Shown: one piece after another, positions 50,462-58,955 of the stretch
Layout: every line of letters begins with the position of its first letter
Position numbering within the stretch: position 1 is the stretch's first letter
Assembly: GCF_902706035.1 (NCBI RefSeq)
Contig: NZ_CACSJA010000019.1
Coordinates: 1 to 64,000, forward strand
DNA: 64,000 nucleotides
From: Pantoea sp. 18069
GTDB taxonomy: Bacteria > Pseudomonadota > Gammaproteobacteria > Burkholderiales > Burkholderiaceae_C
Direction: 5' to 3'
Made by a program: the position numbers and the translations under genes
The notes under the pieces: model-generated
Seen by the model: the letters and a program-made list of their open reading frames with translations, nothing else
Told to the model about the DNA's origin: nothing
Databases searched by the model: none

Positions 50462-50496
50462 AAGCCACGCCATCGATCGATGGGCGTGGCTTTTTT
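50462..50496 (+). terminator. intrinsic terminator of argG
   Basis: AAGCCACGCC / GGCGTGGCTT (50462-50471, 50483-50492) enclosing the self-complementary CATCGATCGATG, followed by six T. Confidence 0.88.
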
Positions 50497-50756
50497 CATC
50501 GCCGGGCCGCCCCAAGATGAAAAGCGCCCCTTTAGGGGCAGCGACCACACGCAGTGGGGACCGTGGGGGCCATATTTCATCGCCGGGCCGCCCCAAGATG
50601 AAAAGCGTCTGGGGGGCTTAGCCCCCCAGCGCGACCACACGCAGTGGGGAGCGTGGGGGCCATTTTTCATCGCCGGGCCGCCCCAAGATGAAAAGCAGCC
50701 CCCTTGGGGGGCAGCGGACCTTGCGCAGCAAGGGGAGCGTGGGGGCCATTTTTCAT
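50497..50756 (-). repeat. tandem repeat, three units of 81, 90 and 86 bp
   Basis: Three units begin at 50497, 50578 and 50668 with CATCGCCGGGCCGCCCCAAG. Each contains a variable GC hairpin (GCCCCTTTAGGGGC; a GGGGGGCTTAGCCCCCC type; a CCCCCTTGGGGGG type), then CGCAGTGGGG-like sequence and GTGGGGGCCAT. The hairpin arms change together, so the fold is kept. On the minus strand each unit starts ATGAAAAATGG or similar and stays open, giving a repetitive peptide that is probably not translated. The array fills the gap between convergent argG and a ligase gene. Confidence 0.8.
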
Positions 50757-50793
50757 GCCTCGGCGTTCCCTATGGGCGGCGCAGACCCGCCGC

Positions 50794-52401
50794 TTACGGT
50801 ACGCGAACTTCCGGCCAGTCGCCCTGCTGCAGCTGTGCACGCAGCACGTTCTTGAGCAGCTTTCCCATCGCGTTGTGGGGCATGCTTTCCACGGCAAACC
50901 AATGCCGGGGTACGGCATGTTCGGCGAGCTCGGCCCGGCATGCCGCGCGCAGCGCTACCCAGTCCAGCGCCTGGCCTGCGCGCGCCACGACGCAGGCGGC
51001 GACATCCTCGCCGAGCTTGTCATGCGGCACGGCCACCACGGCCACGTCGGCAACACCCGCGCAGCGATGGAGCACGGCTTCGACCGCGGCGGAAGCGATC
51101 TTCAGGCCACCGCGATTGATCACATCCTTGCGGCGATCGACGTAATGCAGCACGCCTTGCGCATCGAATTGCCCCAGATCGCCCGTCAGCACCCAGCCAT
51201 CGACGAAGGTCTGCGCCGTGGCCTGCGGCTGACGGAAGTAGCCGAGGGCAGCGCTGGGGCCGGCAAACGCTATCTCGCCGACCTCACCCGGCGCCGCATC
51301 GCGCAACGCCACATCCCTGGCGCCTTCTGCCAGCACGCGGATGCTGCAGCCCGGCTGGGGCAGGCCGATGGCGCCGGCCTTGCGCGGCAGCATCCAGGGC
51401 GGCAAGGCCACGCCCGCGGGGCCGGTTTCCGTCATGCCCCAGATATGCACCTGGTCGACATGCGGCCAATGGCGCGAGAATTTGGCGATGACTTCCACGG
51501 GCATGGGCGCGCCGCCGTAGCCTATGCGCCGCAGGCAAGACAGATCGTGCCCGCCCTGGGCGTAGGCATCGACCAGATAGTGCAGTATCGTCGGCACGCC
51601 GTGGTAGACACTTGTGCATTCGGCAGCGATCAGGGCCAGACGCTGGGCATTGTCCAGACCGTCCTCCTCCAGCACCACGCCCGCACCGTGCACCCAGGCG
51701 GACATGCAGGCCAGATTCAGCGCCGAGCTGGTATAGAGCGGAAACGCGCCCTGGTAGGTGTCGTCGTCGGTCAGGCCTAGCGCACCGCCCACGGCCGCTC
51801 CCGCATGCAACTGGGATGAATGGGTATGCAGCACCGCCTTGGCGTGCGCCGTGGTGCCCGAAGTGAACAGCAGGCAGCTCGGCTCCTGGGCCGACAGCGG
51901 GCCTGCGGGAAGCTGCGCGACGCCGCCGCTATCTTCGGGCTCTGGCCAGGTGTCGACGGCGCCGGGTGCGCCGTCCAGACGCAGCACCCGCGCATCGCCA
52001 CGCCCCAGATCGCGCAGGCGCTGCGCAGCGGCCCCATCGGTCACCACGATCCACGCAGGCTCGACCAGGTCGATCGCATGCAGCAGTTCGGGATCGGCGC
52101 TGCGGCAGTTCAGCGGCGCCACCAGCGCGCCCAGGCGCCAGCACGCCAGCGCAGTGAGCACGCCTTCGCGCGCCGCGCGGTTGGGCAGCAGCAGCGCCAC
52201 CCGCTGGCCCGGCGCCAGGCCAAGCGCATGCAGCGCGGCCGCGAGTGTGTCCATGCGCCGCACCAGTTGGGCATAGCTGAGCCTATCCCGGTGGCCGCGC
52301 CACGAAGGCAATGAGGCCGCGAGGCGAAACCGGTAGCGCCTGGCCTGCGCATGCAGCCAGGCAGGAATGGTCTTGCCATGCAGGCGGTGAAACAGGTCCA
52401 T
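50794..52401 (-). CDS. AMP-dependent acyl-CoA synthetase-like protein with atypical P-loop
   Basis: This 535-residue class I adenylate-forming enzyme has the N-terminal domain with PGQRVALLLPNRAAREGVLTA, then motif A3 read as LLFTSGTTAHAKAVLHTH instead of the usual SGTTGxPKGV. The A5 region HIWGMTETGPAG, TGDLGQFD and the hinge RRKDVINRGG follow, with a C-terminal catalytic Lys in NAMGKLLKNVL. It probably activates a carboxylic acid to its CoA thioester in the cytosol. The A3 changes (G to A, PKG to AKA) may alter activity. ATG at 52401 has AAGGGG upstream. It is last in the minus-strand catabolic block. Confidence 0.88.
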   Translation of the reverse strand: MDLFHRLHGKTIPAWLHAQARRYRFRLAASLPSWRGHRDRLSYAQLVRRMDTLAAALHALGLAPGQRVALLLPNRAAREGVLTALACWRLGALVAPLNCRSADPELLHAIDLVEPAWIVVTDGAAAQRLRDLGRGDARVLRLDGAPGAVDTWPEPEDSGGVAQLPAGPLSAQEPSCLLFTSGTTAHAKAVLHTHSSQLHAGAAVGGALGLTDDDTYQGAFPLYTSSALNLACMSAWVHGAGVVLEEDGLDNAQRLALIAAECTSVYHGVPTILHYLVDAYAQGGHDLSCLRRIGYGGAPMPVEVIAKFSRHWPHVDQVHIWGMTETGPAGVALPPWMLPRKAGAIGLPQPGCSIRVLAEGARDVALRDAAPGEVGEIAFAGPSAALGYFRQPQATAQTFVDGWVLTGDLGQFDAQGVLHYVDRRKDVINRGGLKIASAAVEAVLHRCAGVADVAVVAVPHDKLGEDVAACVVARAGQALDWVALRAACRAELAEHAVPRHWFAVESMPHNAMGKLLKNVLRAQLQQGDWPEVRVP

Positions 52402-52443
52402 CGCATCCCCTTTCAAGTGGTCTGTGGCCGGTGGCCGGTGGCT

Positions 52444-52893
52444 TCAGGCCGCAGATTTCAACGGCGCCGCCGACAGCACTCCGCTGGCGCGCAGCACCAG
52501 GCGACCTGCGTCGGCGCGCATCTCGCAATGGCAAAAGCGAATGCGCCCCTGCGCCTTGTCGATGCGCGTGCTCACCACCAGCCACTCGCCCATGCGCGCG
52601 CCGCTGACAAAATCGATGTTCAGGCTGACCGTGCTGAGCAGGATGGCCGGCGCTTCTTCATGGCCTTCTCCCAGCAGATTGAAGCCCAGCGCATAGTCGA
52701 CCAGCGTGGCCAGCATGCCGCCATGCACACCACCGAAGCGGTTCGCATGCTGCGGGCCCGCGCGGCAGCCTATGTCCCAGGTGCCGTCGCCCGCGTCGCG
52801 CGCGTGGATCGGCCCGACGGTCTCCATGAACGCTTCGCCGCGCACTTCGCGAAAGCCCGGCGGCACCGTCGAAGCAATGCTTGCTATGTGCAT
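52444..52893 (-). CDS. PaaI-type hotdog thioesterase
   Basis: This 149-residue single hotdog domain has the PaaI/4HBT_2 pattern QHANRFGGVHGGMLATLVDY, where the GGVHGGM turn and following Asp position the catalytic machinery, and TVSLNIDFVSGARMGEWLVV. It likely hydrolyses CoA esters of the pathway and protects the free CoA pool. It is 6 bp after the flavin reductase gene and 42 bp before the ligase. Confidence 0.88.
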   Translation of the reverse strand: MHIASIASTVPPGFREVRGEAFMETVGPIHARDAGDGTWDIGCRAGPQHANRFGGVHGGMLATLVDYALGFNLLGEGHEEAPAILLSTVSLNIDFVSGARMGEWLVVSTRIDKAQGRIRFCHCEMRADAGRLVLRASGVLSAAPLKSAA

Positions 52894-52899
52894 AGGCGG

Positions 52900-54051
52900 C
52901 TACCGCTGTGCCGCAGCGGCACCATCGAGCTGCTGCAGAATGGCCGCACGTTTTTCCAGCCACCAGCCATACTGCGGCGGCCATTGCGCAAACCCGGGCT
53001 GCACCAGCGCCTGGCGCGCATGCAGGGGCCAGTTGGGGTTGTTCAGCAGCTCGCGCCCCAGCGCGACCACGTCGGCCTGGCCCGAGCGCACGATGTCCTC
53101 GGCCTGCTGCGGCGTGAGTATCAGGCCCACGGCCATCGAGGCGATGCCGGCCTGCGCCCGAACGGCCTGGGCAAACGGCACCTGGAAACCAAGCCTGCGG
53201 GGAATGCGGCTGCCGGCCGTCGCCAGCCCGGCAATGCCGCCCGAGGAACAGTCGACCAGGTCCACGCCTTCGGCCTTCGCGGCGCGCGCCAGCGCCAACG
53301 TATCGTCGAGCGTTCGGCCACCTTCAGCGCCATCCACGGCCGACACACGCAGCCACAGCGGGCGCTCCTGCGGCCACGCTGCGCGCACGCGGCGCAGCAC
53401 CGCCAAAGGAAAAGCCATGCGTCGCCGGGCGTCACCGCCCCAGGCGTCATCGCGCAGGTTCGACAGGGGCGAAAGAAACTGGTGCAGCAGATAGCCATGG
53501 GCCGCATGCACTTCGAGCACCTGCACACCGGCCTGTGCGGCGCGCGCGGCCGTGGTTTCGAACTGCTGCAAAAGCTGCGCGATGCCCGCTTCGTCCAGCG
53601 CGCCGGGCACGGCGTCCTCGGGCGACATCGGCACCGCCGAAGGCGCTAGCGTGGGCCAGGGGAGTTCGCCCCTGGCCGCCTCTTTCTCGCCCAGACGCCC
53701 ATAACCTTCCCAGGGCCGCTGCAGCGACGCCTTGCGCCCCGCATGGCCGATCTGCAGCGCCGGCACGGCGCCCTGGGCCGCGATGAAGGCCACGATGCGC
53801 GCCAGCGGTGCGATCTGCGCATCGTTCCACAGGCCGAGATCACCATGGGTGCCGCGCCCTTCGGGGCTCACCGCCGCAGTCTCTATCATCACCAGCCCTG
53901 CGCCGCCCTGCGCCAGTTTGCCGAACGTGACCAGATGCCAGTCATTGGCCATGCCATCCACGGCCGAGTACTGGCTCATCGGGCTGGCGGCAATCCGGTT
54001 GCGCAGCGAGATGCCGCGCTGGGTCAGCGGGGAAAACAGTGCGCTGCTCAT
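52900..54051 (-). CDS. NADH:flavin oxidoreductase (old yellow enzyme, XenA/YqjM-like)
   Basis: This 383-residue FMN TIM-barrel protein opens SSALFSPLTQRGISLRNRIA and has paired active-site His in EVHAAHGYLLHQFLSPLSN, the arrangement of thermophilic-like ene-reductases that reduce activated C=C bonds. In XenA/YqjM a Cys occupies the PMCQY/PMCMY position; here it reads ASPMSQYSAVDG, with Ser replacing the redox-tuning Cys. It may reduce an enoyl intermediate of the pathway. Its ATG overlaps the ligase stop by 4 bp (ATGA). Its 3' end is 6 bp from the thioesterase start. Confidence 0.92.
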   Translation of the reverse strand: MSSALFSPLTQRGISLRNRIAASPMSQYSAVDGMANDWHLVTFGKLAQGGAGLVMIETAAVSPEGRGTHGDLGLWNDAQIAPLARIVAFIAAQGAVPALQIGHAGRKASLQRPWEGYGRLGEKEAARGELPWPTLAPSAVPMSPEDAVPGALDEAGIAQLLQQFETTAARAAQAGVQVLEVHAAHGYLLHQFLSPLSNLRDDAWGGDARRRMAFPLAVLRRVRAAWPQERPLWLRVSAVDGAEGGRTLDDTLALARAAKAEGVDLVDCSSGGIAGLATAGSRIPRRLGFQVPFAQAVRAQAGIASMAVGLILTPQQAEDIVRSGQADVVALGRELLNNPNWPLHARQALVQPGFAQWPPQYGWWLEKRAAILQQLDGAAAAQR

Positions 54052-55712
54052 GCAACCTCCCTGCCGCAGGCGACGGGCTCTGCGGCCCAAGCCTGCAGCA
54101 GCTGCGCGCGCAGCACATGCTTGAGGATCTTGCCCGAAGCCGTCTTGGGCATGGCGTCGACCAGCACCAGCTTTTCCGGGAATTTCTGGCGCGCGAGCCG
54201 CCGCGATTCGAGATAGGCGCTCATGCCCGCGAAATCCATGGCAGCATCCGGCCTGAGCACCACATAGGCACAGGGAGTCTCCCCGAGCCGTGCATGCGGC
54301 ATCGCGACGACGGCGGCCTCGAGCACATCGGGATGGGCATGCAGCACATCCTCGATTTCCTTGGGGCTGAGGTTCTCGCCACCGCGAATGATCAGATCCT
54401 TCTTGCGGCCGGTCACCGTGATGAAGCCGTCGGCCGACAGCGTTCCGAGATCGCCGGTCAGAAAATAGCCCTCGGCATTGAACGCATCACGGGTATCTTG
54501 CTCACGCGAATAGCCGAGCATCACTTCGGGCCCACGCACCACGATCTCGCCCTGCGCGCCCGCAGGCAGGGGTGCGCCGGTGACCGGGTCGACAATGCGC
54601 ACTTCGTTGTTCCAGACCTTGCCATCGGTGACTGCGCCCTTTTCCTGGTCTTGCGGCCCGTCGATGCCCAGCGTCACCGTGGGCGATTCGCTGCTGCCAT
54701 AGACCCGGCAGACAAGGCACTGCGGCATGGCCGCAGCAGCGCGGCGCACCAGGTCCGGCGGCACGGGGGCGCCGCCACTCGCGAACAGCCGAAAGCCACC
54801 CAGACTGCGGCCGCTGGACTCGACCGCCGCGGTCAGTTCCGCGAGGAACGGGGTTGCGCCCACGGTCATGGTCGCCTGTTCCTGCACGATCAGGTCCATC
54901 GCCTGGTGCGCATCCCAGCGGTCCATCAGCACCACCTTGATGCCTGCGTGGAACATCATTTCCAGCGCGTAGCTGTAGCCGGTGATATGGGTCACGGGCG
55001 ACGGCATGAGGAACACGTCCTGCGCACCGATGCGCCAGAAATCGACGACGGCCTGCAGTTCACTGAGCATGGTGTTCGCGCTGTGCAGCACCCCCTTGGG
55101 CCGGCCCGTGGTGCCGCTGGTGTAGAGCACCAGCTTGAGCGCGTCGGCATCGCGCGGCGGGTCCTGCCAGGGCGCGCTGTCGCGGCCCAGGGTTTCAAAC
55201 GTCTTTGCCGTGCCCGCTCCCTCGCCGCGCACGGTCAGCACCTGAAGATTCGCCAGCTCGGGCAGTTGCGCGCGCAATCGCCCGAGCATTTCGAGGTAGT
55301 CGATGCTGCGGAACTGGTCCGGAACGATCACCACCTTTGCCCGGCAGTCGGCGAGGATGGCGCCGACTTCGGCGTCGCGGTAGATCGGCACGATGGGATT
55401 GATTGCCCAGCCACCCAGGCTTGCCGCCAGATTGATCACGGCCGTTTCCCACCAGTTGGGCAACTGGAAACTGATCACATCCCCGGGCTGCAGGCCCAGG
55501 TCACGCAGGCCCGCGGCGACGCGCCGCGCATGCGCCCAGACCTGGGCAAAGCTCAGCCGGTGCGCGCCGTCCACGACCGCCGTGCGCTGCGGGAACTGCT
55601 GCACGCAGTGCTGCGCCTTGTCGGCCGTGGTCAATCCGGCCCATAGGCCGCGCGCCTTGTAGTCGCGAGCCGCGGGGCTGTCGGTTCTCTTTTTCCACTC
55701 TGCGGGGGTCAT
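54048..55712 (-). CDS. AMP-dependent acid-CoA ligase (cyclohexanecarboxylate-CoA-ligase-like)
   Basis: This 554-residue class I adenylate-forming ligase has all core motifs: A3 LVLYTSGTTGRPKGVLHS, A5 CRVYGSSESPTVTLG, A7 YFLTGDLG, A8 GRKKDLIIRGGENLSPKEIE and the catalytic Lys in PKTASGKILKHVLR. The N-terminal half with GDVISFQLPNWWETAVINLA and INPIVPIYRDAEV resembles AliA-type cyclohexanecarboxylate-CoA ligases more than fatty-acid ligases, but substrate prediction is weak. GAGGAG precedes the ATG at 55712. It is directly downstream of the TetR gene and coupled to the flavin reductase gene. Confidence 0.9.
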   Translation of the reverse strand: MTPAEWKKRTDSPAARDYKARGLWAGLTTADKAQHCVQQFPQRTAVVDGAHRLSFAQVWAHARRVAAGLRDLGLQPGDVISFQLPNWWETAVINLAASLGGWAINPIVPIYRDAEVGAILADCRAKVVIVPDQFRSIDYLEMLGRLRAQLPELANLQVLTVRGEGAGTAKTFETLGRDSAPWQDPPRDADALKLVLYTSGTTGRPKGVLHSANTMLSELQAVVDFWRIGAQDVFLMPSPVTHITGYSYALEMMFHAGIKVVLMDRWDAHQAMDLIVQEQATMTVGATPFLAELTAAVESSGRSLGGFRLFASGGAPVPPDLVRRAAAAMPQCLVCRVYGSSESPTVTLGIDGPQDQEKGAVTDGKVWNNEVRIVDPVTGAPLPAGAQGEIVVRGPEVMLGYSREQDTRDAFNAEGYFLTGDLGTLSADGFITVTGRKKDLIIRGGENLSPKEIEDVLHAHPDVLEAAVVAMPHARLGETPCAYVVLRPDAAMDFAGMSAYLESRRLARQKFPEKLVLVDAMPKTASGKILKHVLRAQLLQAWAAEPVACGREVA

Positions 55713-55760
55713 TGTCTTGTCTCCTCTCACTGATCACGCGATCGGGCCGGGCACCGGGCT

Positions 55761-56417
55761 TCAGTTCACGCCACCACGCACCACTTTCATGTACGTTTGC
55801 ACCACCCAGTCGGGCAGCTTCTTGAGGCTCTTTCCCTTGATGTGGCACAGATAGAGATAGCTGCGCGCGGCCTGCAGAAGGTAGGCCAGCGTCTCGAGTT
55901 CCTGCGGCTCGAAATTGCGGATATCGCCCTGGTCGATGCTGCGCTGCAACGATTTGACGTGGCGCTCGGCCAGCAGCTTCATGTGGGCGGCATGGGCGAC
56001 GGGTGCGGCGACTTCGGCTTCGTTGAGCACGCGAAAGAAACCGGGGTTCAGCCGCAGGTACTCGAAGAAAGCGCGAAAGCCCTGCTCTTCCACGGCGTAG
56101 AAACTGCCCGCGCCCTTGACCTTGCGGCCGATGAAATGGACCATGTCCAGGCCGACATGGGGCAGCAGCACATCGAACAGCGCCTGGCGCGACTCGAAGT
56201 ACAGATAGAACGTGCCCTGGGCGATATCGGCGGACTCGGTGATGCGGCCGATCGACGCTTCCGCATAACCGTGTTCGCCCACCACCTTGGCGGCGGCCGC
56301 GAGGATCTTCAGGCGCAGGGACTCTGCCCGCTCCTGGCGGGTGCTGCGGCGCGCGATCGGCGCCTTGGCAACGGCCTTGGTGGCGGCCTTAGGGAGTTTC
56401 GGTTCGACGAGATTCAT
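55761..56417 (-). CDS. TetR-family transcriptional regulator
   Basis: The product has 218 residues. A basic N-terminal extension (about 1-28) precedes the TetR helix-turn-helix, with AKVVGEHGYAEASIGRITES and ADIAQGTFYLYFESRQALFD. A ligand-binding all-helical domain follows. Placement between livF and the CoA ligase, all on one strand, suggests it controls this catabolic block, probably as a repressor released by an acyl-CoA or the free acid. No operator could be assigned with confidence. Confidence 0.92.
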   Translation of the reverse strand: MNLVEPKLPKAATKAVAKAPIARRSTRQERAESLRLKILAAAAKVVGEHGYAEASIGRITESADIAQGTFYLYFESRQALFDVLLPHVGLDMVHFIGRKVKGAGSFYAVEEQGFRAFFEYLRLNPGFFRVLNEAEVAAPVAHAAHMKLLAERHVKSLQRSIDQGDIRNFEPQELETLAYLLQAARSYLYLCHIKGKSLKKLPDWVVQTYMKVVRGGVN

Positions 56418-56441
56418 GCAAAGAGGGTTCCATCGGGTTGA

Positions 56442-57146
56442 TCAGATGGCCAGGTACTTCTCGGCGATCTCGGGCTGGGCGTCGTACTCCGCCCATGTGC
56501 CGCCGAACACCACCTGGCCCGTATCCATCACATACACATAATCGCTGCAGTAGCGCGCGAACCAGACATTTTGCTCCGCCACCAGCAGCGCAATGCCCTG
56601 CTGGGCGCAGGCCTCGCGGATCTGCTCGGCCATCTGCGCGACGATCAGCGGCGCCACGCCTTCGGTGGGTTCGTCGAGCAGCAGGTATTGCGGCTTGGCC
56701 ACCATGCCGCGCGCCACGGCCAGGATCTGCTGCTGCCCGCCGCTGAGCTGGGTGCCCTTGCGGTCCAGCAGGTCCTTGAGCAGCGGAAACAGCGCGCAGC
56801 TTTGCGCCACGCTCAGCGGGGCGTGCCCAGGCCGCACGCCGTGCGCAGCGATCTCGAGATTTTCCGCCACGCTCAGATGCGGGAAGATGCGCCGGTCTTC
56901 GGGCACGAACGCCAGCCCGGCGCGAATGCGCTCATGGGTAGGCCGCTTCGCCAGCGGCTGCCCATGCAGGCAGACCTCGCCCCTGACCGACGGCCCGCCG
57001 CCGACCACGCTTTTCATCATGGTGCTCTTGCCCGCGCCGTTGCGGCCCAGCACCGCGACACCCTGCCGTGGCCTGACCCGCAGGCTGACGTCGTTCAAGG
57101 CCAGGCAATCGCCGTAATAGGCGCTCACTTTTTTGAGTTCCAGCAT
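56442..57146 (-). CDS. livF: branched-chain-type ABC transporter ATPase LivF-like
   Basis: This 234-residue ABC ATPase has Walker A GRNGAGKST, signature TQLSGGQQQILAVARGM, Walker B LLLDEPTEG and the LivF-typical AFVPEDRRIFPHLSVAENL. It powers import with LivG, LivH and LivM. ATG at 57146 starts two bases before the livG stop. In this setting the HAAT transporter probably imports the pathway's carboxylic acid rather than leucine, as happens in many aromatic and alicyclic acid clusters. Confidence 0.92.
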   Translation of the reverse strand: MLELKKVSAYYGDCLALNDVSLRVRPRQGVAVLGRNGAGKSTMMKSVVGGGPSVRGEVCLHGQPLAKRPTHERIRAGLAFVPEDRRIFPHLSVAENLEIAAHGVRPGHAPLSVAQSCALFPLLKDLLDRKGTQLSGGQQQILAVARGMVAKPQYLLLDEPTEGVAPLIVAQMAEQIREACAQQGIALLVAEQNVWFARYCSDYVYVMDTGQVVFGGTWAEYDAQPEIAEKYLAI

Positions 57147-57147
57147 G

Positions 57148-57924
57148 TCAATGTCCCAGATAGACTTCGCGCACCAGCGGCGAGGCCTTGACTTCATCGG
57201 GTGTGCCGCTGGCAATCACTTCGCCGTAATTGAGCACGGTCACATGGTCGGCGAGCGCGAACACGACGCTCATGTCATGCTCGGTCAGCAGGATGGACAT
57301 ATTGAGTTCCTGCGCGATGCGCTTGAGCAGTTCGACCGCGGCCTGCCGGTCACCGGGCGACATGCCGGCCATGGGTTCGTCGAGCAGCAGCATCCGCGGC
57401 TTGAGCGCCAGCGTCATGGCCAGCTCCAGCCGCTTGCGCTCGCCATAGGCGAGCACGCCGGCCTGCTCGCGCACGCGGTGCGCAAGACCGACCGTGGCGA
57501 GAATTTCCACGGCTTCGTCCTGCACGCCGGAATCCAGCGGCACCTTGAAGCTGCGCCAGAAGCGCCGGTCGCGGCCCGCATTGCGGCTTTCGATGGCGAT
57601 GGCCATGTTGGCCATGACATCGTCTTCGGCGAACACCCGCGCCACCTGGAACGTGCGCCCTATGCCCTGGCGAACGCGCGCATGGCCGGGCACGCGGCTC
57701 ACATCGCGGCCCTCGAGATGCACCGCGCCCGCGTTCGCGAAGACTTCGCCGCTGAGCACCTTGAACAAGGTGGTCTTGCCCGCCCCGTTGGGGCCGATGA
57801 CGGCGTGCGTGGTGCCGGCCACGACGTCGAGCGAGACGTCCTTGAGCACCTTGATCTCGCCGTAATTCTTGTAGACGGCCCGGGCCTGCAGCGCCGGTAT
57901 GGCGGTGGCTGTAGTCATGTTCAT
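57148..57924 (-). CDS. livG: branched-chain-type ABC transporter ATPase LivG-like
   Basis: This 258-residue ABC ATPase has Walker A GPNGAGKTT and Walker B MLLLDEPMAGM. The signature sequence is degenerate: LAYGERKRLELAM stands where LSGGQ is expected, a LivG-class feature. GIGRTFQVARVFAEDDVMAN is the family segment. The start overlaps the livM stop by 4 bp (ATGA). An ATG two codons later is an alternative. Confidence 0.92.
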   Translation of the reverse strand: MNMTTATAIPALQARAVYKNYGEIKVLKDVSLDVVAGTTHAVIGPNGAGKTTLFKVLSGEVFANAGAVHLEGRDVSRVPGHARVRQGIGRTFQVARVFAEDDVMANMAIAIESRNAGRDRRFWRSFKVPLDSGVQDEAVEILATVGLAHRVREQAGVLAYGERKRLELAMTLALKPRMLLLDEPMAGMSPGDRQAAVELLKRIAQELNMSILLTEHDMSVVFALADHVTVLNYGEVIASGTPDEVKASPLVREVYLGH

Positions 57925-58955
57925 GGGCGCACTCCTTGGACTTCGGCATTCAGGGCCGGCGCGGCGTGGCGCGCCGATGGCTTGCACAGCAGGTCGCGGA
58001 TGCGGACCACGCCACCGGCGAGCCCGCCGGGGAAGACCAGCACCACCAGCAGCAGCGTGCAGCCGATCACCACTTCCGACAGCCCGAGGATGTTTCGCGT
58101 CGAATACTCGAGCCCGAGGAACACCAGCACACCCGCGACCGGCCCCCAGAAAATAGCCGTGCCGCCGAGCAGACAGAACAGGATGGGCAGCGCCGAGAAG
58201 CTCCAGTGGGCCACCTCGGGCGTGAGCAGCTGGGCCAGCGGCGCATACATCGCACCCGCAAAGCCTGCGCCTATGCCGCTGAGCGCGAACGCCGAGAGCC
58301 GCGCGCGGTGGATGTTCAGACCGAGGAAGGCCGCACGATCGGGCTCCTGGCGTATCGCCGCCAGTTGCCGGCCGAAGCCGCTGTGCCAGACCACCCAGGC
58401 GCCGAGCACCAGCACACAGGACACGGCCAGGATGAAATGGAACATGTTCTGGCCTTGCCCCAGGTCGATCGGCATCATGCCGGGCAACTCGAGCGTCGGG
58501 CGCTTGATGCCGGTGAGCCCGTCCTCGCGCCCGAACCATTCGGACTTGGCGATCACGATATGCAGCAGCTCGGCAAAGGCCAGCGTCAGGATCGCGAAGT
58601 AGTTGCCGCTCGCGCGGCGCAGCGCCAGCAGCGCGATCAACACCGCGAGCAGCCCGCCCGCGAGCCCGCCGGCGGCGAGCACCGTGAAGATGGACACGCC
58701 CTCCCAGTTGCGCAGCAGCAGGCCCGACGCGTAGGCGCCGCAGGCGAAGTAGGCCGCGTGGCCGAAGCTCACCATGCCGCAGAGCCCGAAGATGGTGTTG
58801 AAGCTCAGCGCGAACACGATGTGCACCAGCGCCACACTGGCGAGAAACACCAGCCCCTTGTCGGCCCAGAAAGGCACGCTGATGAATCCCGCGATCAGCA
58901 GCCCTCCCAGCAGCAGGTCCACGCTCCTGCCACGCGTATCGTTCACTTGGCTCAT
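57921..58955 (-). CDS. livM: branched-chain-type ABC transporter permease LivM-like
   Basis: This 344-residue permease has about 9-10 membrane segments; GLCGMVSFGHAAYFACGAYA and FGRQLAAIRQEPDRAAFLGL (with the EAA-like coupling region) are the LivM pattern. It pairs with LivH to form the translocation path. Overlaps livH and livG by 4 bp each. A Pro/Ala tail follows the last helix. Confidence 0.92.
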   Translation of the reverse strand: MSQVNDTRGRSVDLLLGGLLIAGFISVPFWADKGLVFLASVALVHIVFALSFNTIFGLCGMVSFGHAAYFACGAYASGLLLRNWEGVSIFTVLAAGGLAGGLLAVLIALLALRRASGNYFAILTLAFAELLHIVIAKSEWFGREDGLTGIKRPTLELPGMMPIDLGQGQNMFHFILAVSCVLVLGAWVVWHSGFGRQLAAIRQEPDRAAFLGLNIHRARLSAFALSGIGAGFAGAMYAPLAQLLTPEVAHWSFSALPILFCLLGGTAIFWGPVAGVLVFLGLEYSTRNILGLSEVVIGCTLLLVVLVFPGGLAGGVVRIRDLLCKPSARHAAPALNAEVQGVRP

